From positions 71,425,001 through 71,489,000 of the forward strand of contig NC_080586.1 in NCBI RefSeq assembly GCF_029962835.1: a stretch of 64,000 nt of DNA. Direction: 5' to 3'. The notes below the pieces were generated by a model, which saw only the letters and a program-made list of their open reading frames with translations, was not told the origin of the DNA and made no database searches. Positions 12,201 through 24,655 of this stretch are shown here, piece after piece. The number at the start of each line of letters is the position of its first letter. Position 1 is the stretch's first letter. Both the position numbers and the translations under genes were made by a program. The DNA is from Magnolia sinica. Lineage: Eukaryota; Streptophyta; Magnoliopsida; Magnoliales; Magnoliaceae.

Positions 12201-15200
12201 TACCTTCATCTTTCGCCTTGACTATTTTTCCACCATCGCCCTCCACTGCTTGAAGTTGGTGAAAATATCGGATTTATTTTTCATAAAATAAACCCATACT
12301 TTCCTGGAGTAGTCGTCAATGAATGTAACGAACAATGATGACCCTTCAGAGGGAAACCACGGATATCGGCTCCCATAAATCAGAACGCACATAATCAAGA
12401 ACACCATTACATATATGTTTTCCAGATTTAAAAGATAACCTTAAATGTTTACCATGTATACAATGCTCGCATGTACTTAAATTAAAAACTTTTAAAAGCT
12501 GGAATTAAACAACGGTTAGAAAGTGCCTTCATGCCTCGCTCGCTCATATGACCCAGACGTGCATGCCGCATACGTGCAGACGTGAAATCCGCTACAAACG
12601 CTGCAACTCCGCCCGATAAAGTGCTCCCAATCAACCTGTAAAGATTTCCGTTCCTCCGTGCCTTCATGACAACGAGTGCCCCATTTGAAACTTTAAGGAC
12701 ATTATCAAAACTAGTGAATTTGCACCCAAGCTCCTCGAGAGCACCAAGAGATATCAAGCTCTTCCTCATATCAGGAACGTGTCTCGCCTCGGTTAATATA
12801 CGCTCCATGCCATCAAACATATTGATGTGCACTAATCCAACACACCACATTACAGGCATTATCATTGCCCATAAATACTTAGCCACCATTGCACTCTCTG
12901 TAACTGGTGAACCAATTCCAATGTAGAGTCATGTGATATGATACCCCAGTATCCAAAATCCACTCATCCTTCCGATCATCATATAAGTGTCCGACCATGG
13001 ACACTGACAACACATCACCTCCACTCTTACCTTCATCAGATTCAGTAATGTTGGCTTCCCTGGAAGAAGCCTTTGAGTTATTTTTTCTTGCCTTAGGATT
13101 TGTACAATTTTTCTTCATGTGCCTAGACATACCACAATTCCAACACTTCAACTTTCCTTTGCCCTTGCCCTTGGATTTGGATCTTGATCAAAAATATCCA
13201 TTGTCCCGCTCAAAATTGTCCCCTTGTAACCAGTGCATCAGTAGAGGCGTCCACGTCGTCGCTTTTCTTTCCCATCTCCTTTCCATAAAGGGCTGAGATA
13301 ACGGTATCGACGCCAAGGGTCGATTTACCAGTGCACAACGAGTCCTTGAATGACTCATACGAAGTCGGGAGAGAATTCGATAGGATGTATGCCTAATCCT
13401 CACCCTCATCGTTTCCTCAACATCCAGGGATTTGCAAATCATCTTGTTAAAGTTACTTATGTGGGCCGCAACATCACCTGCCTCTGCCATCTTTAAATTG
13501 AACAACTGAAGCTTCAAGTACAAGCGATTCTTAAGAGATTTCTTCAAGTAGATGTCCTGTAATTTCGCCCATGTACTTGTTGCAGTTTTCTCTCTCATAA
13601 CATTATAGAGGACTTCATCTGTTAGGCACAATTGGATAAAGGTTCTCGCTTTCTTATCCATCTTGTTCCATTCATTATATATTATAATTTCCGATCACTT
13701 CTCAAGGATTGCATCATCAATCCTTGCTGAATTAGGAGATCAGTCATTTTGACCTTCCAAAGTTATAAAATTATTTTTCCCATAATATTTCTCAACATCG
13801 AACTTAGGATTAGAAGTCATTGATACTATGCTTTCAGATTCAATCTGCACCCCAATGTTAAGCTCTGATGCCACTTGTTGGGGGACCGCGGAAGCACATA
13901 GAGATGAATCAAGGAAAGTATTCCAATAGCACAATCAAGCCTAATCACAAAGACTCCGAATTTAAAGTGAAAAAATCCTTTCGGAAAAAAACCATGGCAC
14001 AAAGCAACAGATATGCACTATGAAAGGAAAAAATTACAAGAGATAGAGATTACCCGATTCAAATAAGCAACGAATCACCCAAGCTACACCCTTGAAACCC
14101 TAGGAACGAATTAGAAAGCTCTTAATATCCCCTATTCTCGATTACACCCATATATATAGCCTCTAGGTGAATCACAATTGAAATAAGAAACAAATCCCGC
14201 ACTTACACAATTCTATGTAACTCTGCATGATCGTTCGATGACACTTCGATGGCATCGAACATCTCCGATGTCATCGAACTAAACACCAAAATGTTCCAGC
14301 AGCTAAACAACTATTTTCCGGATTTTCTCAATGGCACTTTGGGGACTTCAATGTCATCGACGGCTCGTCGATGGCATCGAACCCATTTCGATGTCATCGA
14401 GTAAGACACCAAAAGTGTCCAACAACAAATCATGAGATTTCTGGATTTTTCTGATGGCATCGAGCAGCTGTCAATGACATCGATCCGTTTGTCGATTGCA
14501 TTGACAGACCCTGTTGCTGAAAGATTTGAAACATCAACAACAGTTGCCAATGTCCTTTTTGTTGTCACAGTAGTTTCTCATGCCTTCTTTGAAATCTGAA
14601 TGCTTAATGTGACATACTTGATTGTTTGTTGGGATGATATTAGTAGCTTTTTGATATTTTCCTTTTGGATTTTTTTTGGTAATAAATTCTTTTTGTTTGA
14701 GGCGGGCATATGTATTTATAGCGAATTATCCTTAAAAAAATTATTCATAGTGAATTGGTGTTGTCATCATTGTGGCTATTGCAACTTGCAATCACCATCA
14801 CTTCCATCCTCATCTTCATCATCAGCCTCATTGTTGTGTTGGCATCATCATAATTTCACTTGCTTGTCTGACTATCGCTTTTCTGTTGGCTTCCGACTTT
14901 TTTCGCTAGCCTCGTATGATAGTTCACCACCATTTTGAAAATGGTGGCGATTCATCCTCCTCAAATGTGGTACTCTGTGTGTGGCTGTCTACGCCTTCCA
15001 AAACTTTTGGAGGGGGCATTTGGGGTGGAGCATGTGTAAATTCACACTGGTAAAGAAGCCCCATCTATCCAGTGATTGCTATCGGAAGGATGGTTATAAG
15101 TATAACATTGAGTAGTCCATATTCCATGAGAAAAATATTATCTTCTCAGTGTAATTTTTTGTTGTGCTCCATCCACAATTTGGTCAATTCTGAAAAGGGG

Positions 15201-18200
15201 GCCAATATGCAGGCTTTTGCTGGTTAAATAGTTTTTAATGGACATTCTATAAATAGGAGTGTGCTCCAATTCTAGCTACAAACTACAGTAACTTCCTACA
15301 ATAACGGCACAACACGCTTTATAGGACCTACTACAGTACTGCTACAATATGCTCTTTTTTAAAAATAAAAATGAAAATAAGGATAATCATTTCATTGCTT
15401 TTGTAATGACATATGACTTGGAATGTTGACATAAAGAAAAAAATAGGTTTTTTAGAGAACAGGTTCTCTTGCAAACAGAGAAAACCCTAAGAAATCAATC
15501 TTTTCTATTGAATTGTGTGAAAGGCATGTGATTTAATTTCTTCTTTTCTTCATCCCACATTCTCAAATCCATCCACCTCACATCAAGTTGGCATCGGAGC
15601 AAGTTCCATCCATGGATAAATGGCTACTTAGGAAATATGTTGGAGGAAGTGATAAGGAGATATAGCCAATTGGAGGGAAGTATAAGAGATTTAAAGTTGA
15701 TTGGATAAGTTGACACCCTTGACACAAGATCAAGGAGAGGCTTCACGTCCACGCTGAGGTGTTATCATCATGTAATTGTGTATTGGTGATTGCAACACTG
15801 TTCTAGATGGTCATCCTTATGATAGAAGAGACGAGCGATTGGAGGATCATGGCTGCAAATATGGTGTAAGAGTTGAGATGCCTGCATCCAGTGAAGAGCC
15901 TAAGAATTTCAAAAAGCACCAATCCAAGGCTCATATTAGAAGTATCCAACAATTACATCGCAAACAAAGATGATAAAGACGCTGGTCGATGGCTGGATCG
16001 CATATGGATCAACGGACCAATTGGCAAAAGTCGATGAGGTATATTTTGAATTATGTATGACACATTAATCATTCCACAAAGATCAAAATAGGCAGTTCAA
16101 GATTCAAGAGTGAGATGGAGGACACAACATTGAATTTGGTCCACAAAAGGACAAGGAAAGCAACAATGCACAATAATATGGGATGCCTCAAAGATCACGG
16201 CAACTCGACGGGTGGGCCTACATCAGAAGTTTCTAGCAAAAGCTGAAACTGCACCTTTACAATGGCGGGTCCTGTTTGGGGATGCATCCGGAAATTGAAA
16301 GTGCACAGATTGGCAGAGCTGGACGAGGTGCATTTCAAAGCATATATGACACATTAATCATTCTACAAAGATCAAAATACTCAATGCAAGAATCAAGAGT
16401 GAAATGGAGGATGCAACATTGAATTTGGTCAAGGAAATGACAATGAAAACAACAACGCACAATAATATGGGTTGCCTCAAAGATCACGGCAACTTGACAG
16501 GTGGGCCTACGTCTCAAGTTTCTAGTAAAGTTGAAAGTGCACCTTTACAATGGTGGGCAAGGTATTCTATAATGGTAATGGTGGCCATAAGGACCACCGA
16601 CGTTATTGTTACGTTACAGGCCGTAACAACTGTTATGGTCCCTCTCTTTTTCTTTTTCTTTCTCTTTCTCTTTCTTTTTTTTTTTTTTTTTTTTTTGGAA
16701 TAAAAAAAAAAAAAACTGTTTTGGACCCGTAACAGGACATGTTTTCTGTAACAGCCATTATGGCCATTTCTGCCCCTTAACACATAACGGTTGCAACCGT
16801 TACCATTTCCGTTACGAAACAGTCCACAGCCGTTATGTAACTGTTTTCGTATAAGATGATGGTGGGTTCATGTTTCTAGCAAAGCCAGAAGTGCACTTTT
16901 ACAATGGTGGGTCCTGTTTGGGGATACAACGGGGGGCTGCCTGTTATATGCATGCATCGAGTCTAGTTTTTGTGGTTTTAGAATTTTTTAAAAGAGTTTC
17001 TACAAATAATTATGAGCTACAAAACTCACTACAGTACTTGATACTGTGCTGCATTATAGTAAATGCTACATTATACCCTGCAGTACTGCAGCTGAGATTT
17101 ATCTGAGTTTGAAACTAAATTCAGGTTTGTATATATTTCTAGACAGGGATGGTTTTGTAGATGACATATGGCTTGGAATATCAATAAAGGAAAAGTAGGT
17201 TATTTTATAGAAGAGAGTCTTTTGCAGGGAGAGAACCCAAAAACATCAATCCAAAAACATCAAATTTTTTTTTGAAACCTGAAAATCATCAATGTTTTCT
17301 AATGGAATTGTGTGAAAAGTGTGTGATTTAATCCCTATCAATTCTTCGTTTTTGCTTCCTAGAATATCAAATCTATCCTCCGTACGTCATGCAGATTTTT
17401 GGTTTCTTGAATTTTATTTTTAATTTTTTTATTGCTGCCATGGCTGTTGAGGTTATAAACATATTGTTGTCATGTTTGTCATTGTCATTATTTTCATATG
17501 TGGCACCTGCTTATTCTCATGCCTAACATGTTTGACTTGAACATTTTGCAGGATATGAAGCACCCAACTTGAGGTATGGCCATCTATGTTCTTGACCTAA
17601 TTGTTTAATTTTATGATTGATATCATGAGATGATAAACATGGTTTCCTTAAATTTCCCTTATGGTTATACATATTAGAGTTTATGGGGTCCAGTTGTTAG
17701 TGTTTTGGTGAAAAGATCATATCAGGATTTAAAATTTTGCACTCAATAAGTTTGTGGCCCAAATGATTGAAAGTCATATTATTTGTCCTTTTTTTTTTGT
17801 TTGTTTGATAAAGTTGTGCTGCATGTGCATTCGTTTACAAACGCTTGTGTGATTTCAATCAGCATATTCAATATAGCTCTTGTTCATTATTAACATATTT
17901 GCTTGCACCATTTTATTTATAGAATGGAGACCTCTCTTAAGCTTTTGATCTATACATGGTGAGGGAGGTCAGGGGGTTTCTTCTTTAAGTTACTCAACAT
18001 TCATCATCATTCCAAAGTCGATTGTGGATCTTTTAAATGGTGGATTGTAGGATCCTCCCAAATCAAGTTGGTGAGTTGTATGGAGATTGCTCCTTTTAGC
18101 TCTTATGTGGGGATTATGGAAAGAACAAAATAGATGAACTTTCTTTAGTAATATCCTGTCGTTGTTATTTGTACTGAAGGAAAGAATTGAACACTTCATC

Positions 18201-20040
18201 ATAAGTTAGAATTAGTATTGAAGCTTTTAAGGTACCATTGTCTCATAATTGGGCGGTTGTTGGAAATTGGTCATTTTTTATTATGTCAAGAATTGGGAGA
18301 ATATTAACTTATTGGTACTTTGGCTTGTAAAAATTGAATATGGAAGTTCAAGGGGGGACTGGGTGACTTGGTAGTTGAGGGTGTCATTAGAGAAAAAGCT
18401 TGGTGGGTTGGTGCAGCTTGTTTCAAGGTATTCTGTATCGGTAACGGTGGCTGTAAACCAGACTCATCACCATTACCTATACGGGTATCGGCCATAACGG
18501 TTGAAAGGTATTATTGTGGTTTGGAAGGCAGGCACATATGTGAACAGTGTGCATGTGTGGGCGACGATCTGATTGGACAACCTGTGGAGACCACCAGTAT
18601 TATTGGATATCATGTTGTCTTTTGTCATCCATGTGTATCAATTGGGCCCCCAGTTTTATAGGACCTTGAATCAGACCCACTGTTTTGTAGGACCTCGAAT
18701 CATGACCGCAAAACTTGTAATTTGACTGTCACTCAAGGAACCTTCAAACTATATTATTGGATTCGACCATTTGATTTTATTCATTCGGTCTTCACTTGAA
18801 AAGGCCACTTCGCAAGCAATTCATGAAAAGAGTTGAATTTCCACCACGAAAAGGGAGCATTCCTAGCAGCAAAACAGAACGAGTAACCCTGTCATCACTT
18901 GAAAAGGCCACCTCACAAGCAATTTGTGAAAAGAGATAGATTTTGATAGAGAAGGGTGATCAATGATATGATGATACAATTTTATAGGTTATATAATGGG
19001 CCACATAATAAATTATAAGGGTAATGTTGATTTTCCATATAAAAGCTCTCTTGATAATGGTAAGATCCTAAAACCCTATGGTAAATATAGTCTATATTGT
19101 CTTCATGATGCAGCTATGTGCAGTTTAGAAAGAGAAAGAGAGTCTCACTATGCGCAACATGCACACTCCACCTTTAGAGAGAGAGAGAGAGTCTCAATAT
19201 GTACAACAATCACACTCCACCTTAGAATGTGCACAACGAAGGTGGCGATGGTCACTTGTCCTACCTTATGAAACATTTTCTCTCCCCTTCTACGTCCTAG
19301 TTCAAAGATTCTTTCAGTTTCTCTTAGATGCCCATCATGGTTGTGGACGGATCATAACACTCTGGATTCCCCTCCAAACATAAGAGGAATCTGCAGGAAA
19401 AGAATTCGTTTAGGAGAAAATCACTGTTTTCCACAAGGAATCCTCAATTCCAGTTCGACAGCATCTATGGTGGTTTGGAAGTCATGATTACCTTTTCTAA
19501 CTTCCCACTGTTTGGATCGCATGAAATGGTGAGGAATCATTGCTAGAATTTATTGTGGATTTCTCTTGGAAGAGAAACCATGATTACCTTTTCATCAAAA
19601 TTACTGTTTTCCGTTGTTTGGATTGCAAGAATACAATTTCCCTGAATTTATTTGATTTGAAAATCATGATTACATTTTTCCATGTCCTCACCTTGGATTC
19701 CTCAGGGAGGGAGGGAGGGAAAAATGGGGCTGTTCTTCAAATGCACTCCTTGTTTCCCAAAATTGCATTATATAATACCTCTTCCCTTTACTGCTAGTGC
19801 TCTTCCTCTTTCATTATGTGAATACTTATATGATTACTTAGTACATAAGTAACTTTTTTTATTGAAAGCTAATATTACCTACATTTTACCATAAAGGAAG
19901 CTCGCAGACAAAATTGCAGCGGCTGGGTTCTATGTGGTGGTTCCTGACTTCTTTTACGGGGAGCCATACGAACTCAATAATCCTAATAGACCCATTGCGG
20001 ATTGGAAAAAAGATCATGGAACGGTTGGTTTCTGATCTCA

Positions 20041-20076
<36 letters not shown>

Positions 20077-23000
20077 ATCTATCTAATATCTTTGTTTAGA
20101 GTTTATTATTGATTTTTGAAGCAAAAAGTCACTTAATGATGACTGATTACAAGGAGCATTATGCTTTCGTGTATTGTTTTCAATAGGTAAGTATTTATTT
20201 ATGTTCACAAAGCACACATGTAGTGTATACTCACATACATCATGACCATATGGTTATTTCTGGACGCATATCTCTTTATGTAGGTTAGGGAAGCATACAG
20301 TTCATGCCTGCACGCATGATTGCATGGTTGTTTGTATGGTACCTATGCTTATGTAGATTAACAAAGCATACTTGCACATATATCTTCATGCGTGCATGCA
20401 TTGTTGTATGATTGTTTATGCATTATATGGATGGAGAGATTCTTGCACTGATACAAGCAAACTCACCCAACTTTGCTTCTGTATGGATGGGCTCATTCAA
20501 CCAAAATGGAATGCTTTTGCCTTTTGGTGCTCAGCATTCAACTGAAAAACGTCCAGGCCTGGTGGCTAGGATCTTGCAACCTGGGTTACTTTTGAGGCAT
20601 GATCCACTGAGGTGGGGATGCAACAAACTAGTTGTCTGATTGCTGAACCATAGTCCCACTTTTTAGAATTGAAGACCCATGTATATTGTGCAAAGTTGAG
20701 GGTCGTGTTCCATATGGTTCATCTAATAAAACCAGCAAAAGTTGTCTAGGGAAAAGGTCACATACATGGATTGGTGCACCTGGTACCATGTACCAAACAT
20801 CTCCCACTATCCGGTATTAGAAGTGGAATCCTTACACATCACAATTTTCGGTCAGAAATGTGCATAGGGTGTGATGAGCATGTGTGGTGATCGGGACTGT
20901 TGAACTGGTGGGCCACCTGGTGGATCAGCTAGTGGCAATTATTGCAGTAATGGGACAATAATAACCATTCAGTTTTGTGAGTTTTTCCATTGCATGTGGA
21001 CCATTTCTCGATTTCGAGTGACTTGCCCTCTTTCCCAAGCCTCTTGATTAGATGGGCCATCAAGCCATGGTCCACCTAACCTACAGTCTTGATGACTGTT
21101 CAAAAATGTCGTAGGTATGGCAGAGATGTCTCAATATGCATATCCTGAACTCCATGATGTCCATGTGTCATAGTAGCATTCACTTTCATCACCCTTTAAT
21201 GCATCAGATATGCAAAGGTTTTCTTTCTAAAAGTGCTAGTGTTGGACCTGAAGTAATCCAAATGGTCCCTTGATTTTTCTCATGCTGATATTGGTTGCTA
21301 TTTGAAGACGTCACTATAGCATTCTTCCATACTAGGGAAAAAAAAAAAAAAAACTAGATGCGTGCTGTGTCATGCAATAGGCATTTTTTGAACCATCATC
21401 TGCATATTAGTCTGCCAATCAAAATCCCATTTTAGGCCTTGGCTAGCTGAGAGAAAAGATAAGAGTCATTTATTTGTTAACCTAGAGGCATTTTGCTTTT
21501 CGGTGTCAGTAACTGGAGCAATACACCTATCATTGCACAGCTATCTGTATTCATTCCTTCAATGATGCATCCTTTTGCTATGAATTAATTGCAATATTGT
21601 GATAAGAATTCAGCATCCAACTCCTTATAACATTCTTACAGGATAAAGGAACTGAAGATGCGGAAGCAGTTGTTGCAGCTTTGAAAAGTAAAGGAATATC
21701 TGCAATTGGGGCTGCGGGCTTTTGCTGGGGTGGTGAGATTTCTTGTCCTCTTTCACTGAGACAAGCTTCCTTCTATGGAATACTTTAGCACATCAACCAG
21801 CTATGGTACCCAATTAAAAATACTGTCAAAGTATTTTATTTTGTTAGCACTGTTAGACAAGGCTAACATTCAACTTCCTACATCTTTTTCTCAGCAAAGG
21901 TAGTTGTGGAATTAGGGAAGCAGAGTCTCATCAATGCTGCAGCGTTGTGTCATCCTTCATTTGTCACTGTTGATGATATTAAAGGCAAGCATGTGGTATC
22001 TCAAACACTTCTGAATCAGAGGAATCATATGATCATGGTTGTATCAATATTTGTACATTTTGCATCTTGAGATTGTGCTTGTGGGGCTCATGATTAGATC
22101 ACTGATCTGATGGGCCTGGATTTTTGGTGCGTGGTCTGTGTGGCCTGTCAGATAATTGTCTGGATCCCCATAAGAAGGGCCCCACATGATCAAACTCATT
22201 ACCTGAGGATAGTATTCATATTCCAGTATATAATATCTCTTCAAAACATTCGTAAATTTCATTAAGCTCCTATGCTTCTGTTGAATCCTGATTCACTAGA
22301 GGTTTTCTTTTCTTTTAATCTGTTACCATTTATATCTTATAAATAATGATTTATACATTTTCAGAGGTTAAAACTCACATGGCCATACTTGGAGCCGAGA
22401 TTGACCGAGCTTCTCCACCAGAGCTGGAGAAACAGTTTGAGGAGGCTTTATCTGCAAAAGCTGAGGTAAGGAATCTCCAAGCTTTTAGAACTACAATTGC
22501 AGACTAAGCATTTTTTATTATTTTCCCTTATGCATGATCATGTGTTTTGGTGAAACATCATGGATATGACTCAGCTACTTCAAGGGTTCTTACTCATGCC
22601 TCGGTGGTAGACTCACAAGAGTTTCAACACGAGGTCATGGGTTCGAGTACCCATTGTGGTGAAATTCCACTGCGGTGTGGGTCTGTGTGGGGTGTGAGTG
22701 CATGTGGAAAAAAAAAAGAAGGGCTCAACCCCTTCATATAGATTGGAACCATTTCCAATCTCAAATACAGACAAGTGTAAGTTAGCATGCTACATCCATC
22801 CACCATCAGCATATTTTTCCTCTTTTACTCTTGTACGGGTGCTCTATATGGGTCTAGTTGTCAAACTCGCTCCACATGTCATAGTATGGAGACGCGTCTA
22901 TGTATGTATTACTAAAATATTTATAACATGTTTTATTAAGTTTTAAATATATAATCATTTACTATTTTTCAACATAAAATATTGGTTACTGCCAAGCTAC

Positions 23001-24475
23001 ATCTGACTTTTATTCTGTACCCAATATCCATGCCTCTTCTTGTCTAAACATTGCTTTGAGGGATTTGAAGTATCCAGGTGCATTTTTAACAATTGTTTGA
23101 TTATCTGCTAAAATGAATGCTAAACCAAAGCCCTGGAACTGCTGAGCTTATGTATGGCATGGATCCCATGTTGTGTCCCATGATTCGCATCTGACACTGG
23201 TGCTTCGAGGGTTTTGAAAGTTTTTTTTTTTCATAGGTCCCTTTGTGGAAATGAAAATACTCTCTAGCATTCCCTTTGTGTATGAATTTCCCAAAAACCA
23301 CCTTTACCTAAAAGGAAAGTCTGGGCCCACAATACTGCAGATCTCTCCCATTCAGTCTGTTACCCTTTTACCCACATAAGGAACTTGACCAGAAGTTATG
23401 TTACCTAAATAGCCAAATACTCTACTTTTTCCCTTCTGAATTTTGTAATCCTGATTGTGGGTCATTTGCAATCCGTATTGCTATTGTTGGCAACCTGAAA
23501 TTATGGATCTCTAAGTGTTTGATTAAGATCAAACCTAAACTTATATTTAGAGTGTAGAGGTTTGTAATTTGATTTGTGCAACAAGATAATAGTATGCATG
23601 ACAGATCTATAATAATAACATTATTTCATATATAGATTACTATATCAATTCATGTGTTAAAACTATATTACATATACTATATCGATGTGTGGTAGTGACC
23701 CACATGATCCGCCCTAGCATACAAGGCGTTGGAGGAAGTACCATACCCACTGCCAGTTTCCGCCTCATACTAGAGTGACCCACGATCAAACAAACCTTGA
23801 TCAGGTGTGGTTCGGAAGAAGTCCGATTTGTCAGGTTCTGATAAGTTTGTCTTTGGACTGTGGTGACCTGCTATCAAATAAACATGTCTTGTCATAAGTT
23901 TTACTAGGACTCACCAGGATTTTCTTGAAGGCTAGAGCCAGTGCACATTGGCAAATCTGTCAATCAATCCTGAGCAATGATTTGATACCCTACCTTGTTA
24001 GGGCTGTAACTTGGGTTTGGGTTGAACAACTGACCCAAGAGTCCAAGTTTGGTTGGGTCAGGTTGTGAGGGTCCTTGGATTGGGATAGGGTTGGAAAACT
24101 CCAACCGAGTTTGAAATCGGGTTAGGCGTTTTAAGGTTTAGTATGGAAGAATTCGGGTCAGGTCAGGTTGCAGGTTGGGTCCTCTTGCGGTCAGTTACAG
24201 CTCGGGTTGACCCTCAACATGACCAAACTGGCCCGAGTTGCTCCCCCTATACGTTATGGATGGGACACAGGTCATTCTGTCTACATATTCTTTCTTAGGG
24301 CTGTACGTCAAGCCGAGTTGAGTCGAGGTGGGTCAAGCTTGGCTTGGCTCGTCTGTGCTTTCCTCGAGTTCGAGCTCGAGGCGAGCTTACCCCGCGTCGA
24401 GTCTACTTCCACCCCGACCCAACCTGCACCTGACTCAACCCAACTAACCTAACCCCCAAATCAAATATTCAATTA

Positions 24476-24518
<43 letters not shown>

Positions 24519-24614
24519 ATAGAGCCATACAGGGTACATTATTTTGGTGATGAGAGAGAGAGAGATAGGAGCCCTCGGGCGAGTGGCAAAGAGAGAGGAG
24601 TGCTTGGGAGAGTG

Positions 24615-24655
<41 letters not shown>

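Larger units (their letters stand above)
8420..13860 (-). pseudogene. gag-pol remnant of copia element 1
   Basis: Read on the minus strand, the order is as follows. Gag lies at about 13934-13188. A CCHC zinc knuckle, [14 protein letters not shown], lies near 13150. A protease-like [11 protein letters not shown] lies near 12960. The GAG-pre-integrase [15 protein letters not shown] lies near 12560. Integrase pieces lie at 12407-12222 and 12044-11553. Reverse transcriptase with YVDDM is at 10338-10084, and RNase H-like sequence lies near 8650-9010. The frame is cut by stops and frameshifts and by two hAT-like insertions. No functional polyprotein remains. Confidence 0.85.
7720..14542 (-). mobile_element. 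Ty1/copia LTR retrotransposon in intron 1 of copy 1
   Basis: Two LTRs (7720-8419 and 13876-14542) flank a minus-strand gag-pol remnant. A perfect 5-bp target duplication GTTGC flanks the element (7715-7719 and 14543-14547). The paralogous intron of copy 2 has a single uninterrupted site near 50490. The LTRs differ by many substitutions and indels (700 versus 667 bp), so the insertion is fairly old. It lies antisense to the host gene. Two hAT-like elements are nested in it. Confidence 0.92.

Noticed and set aside
16404..16783. Overlapping frames on both strands around 16.5 kb
   Set aside because: They run through a MITE and a T/A homopolymer, and the Lys/Phe-rich ends are translation of that tract.
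22630..22660. A tRNA gene
   Set aside because: A box B-like GGTTCGAGTAC is present, but no cloverleaf can be formed around it and an A tail follows; a SINE fits better.
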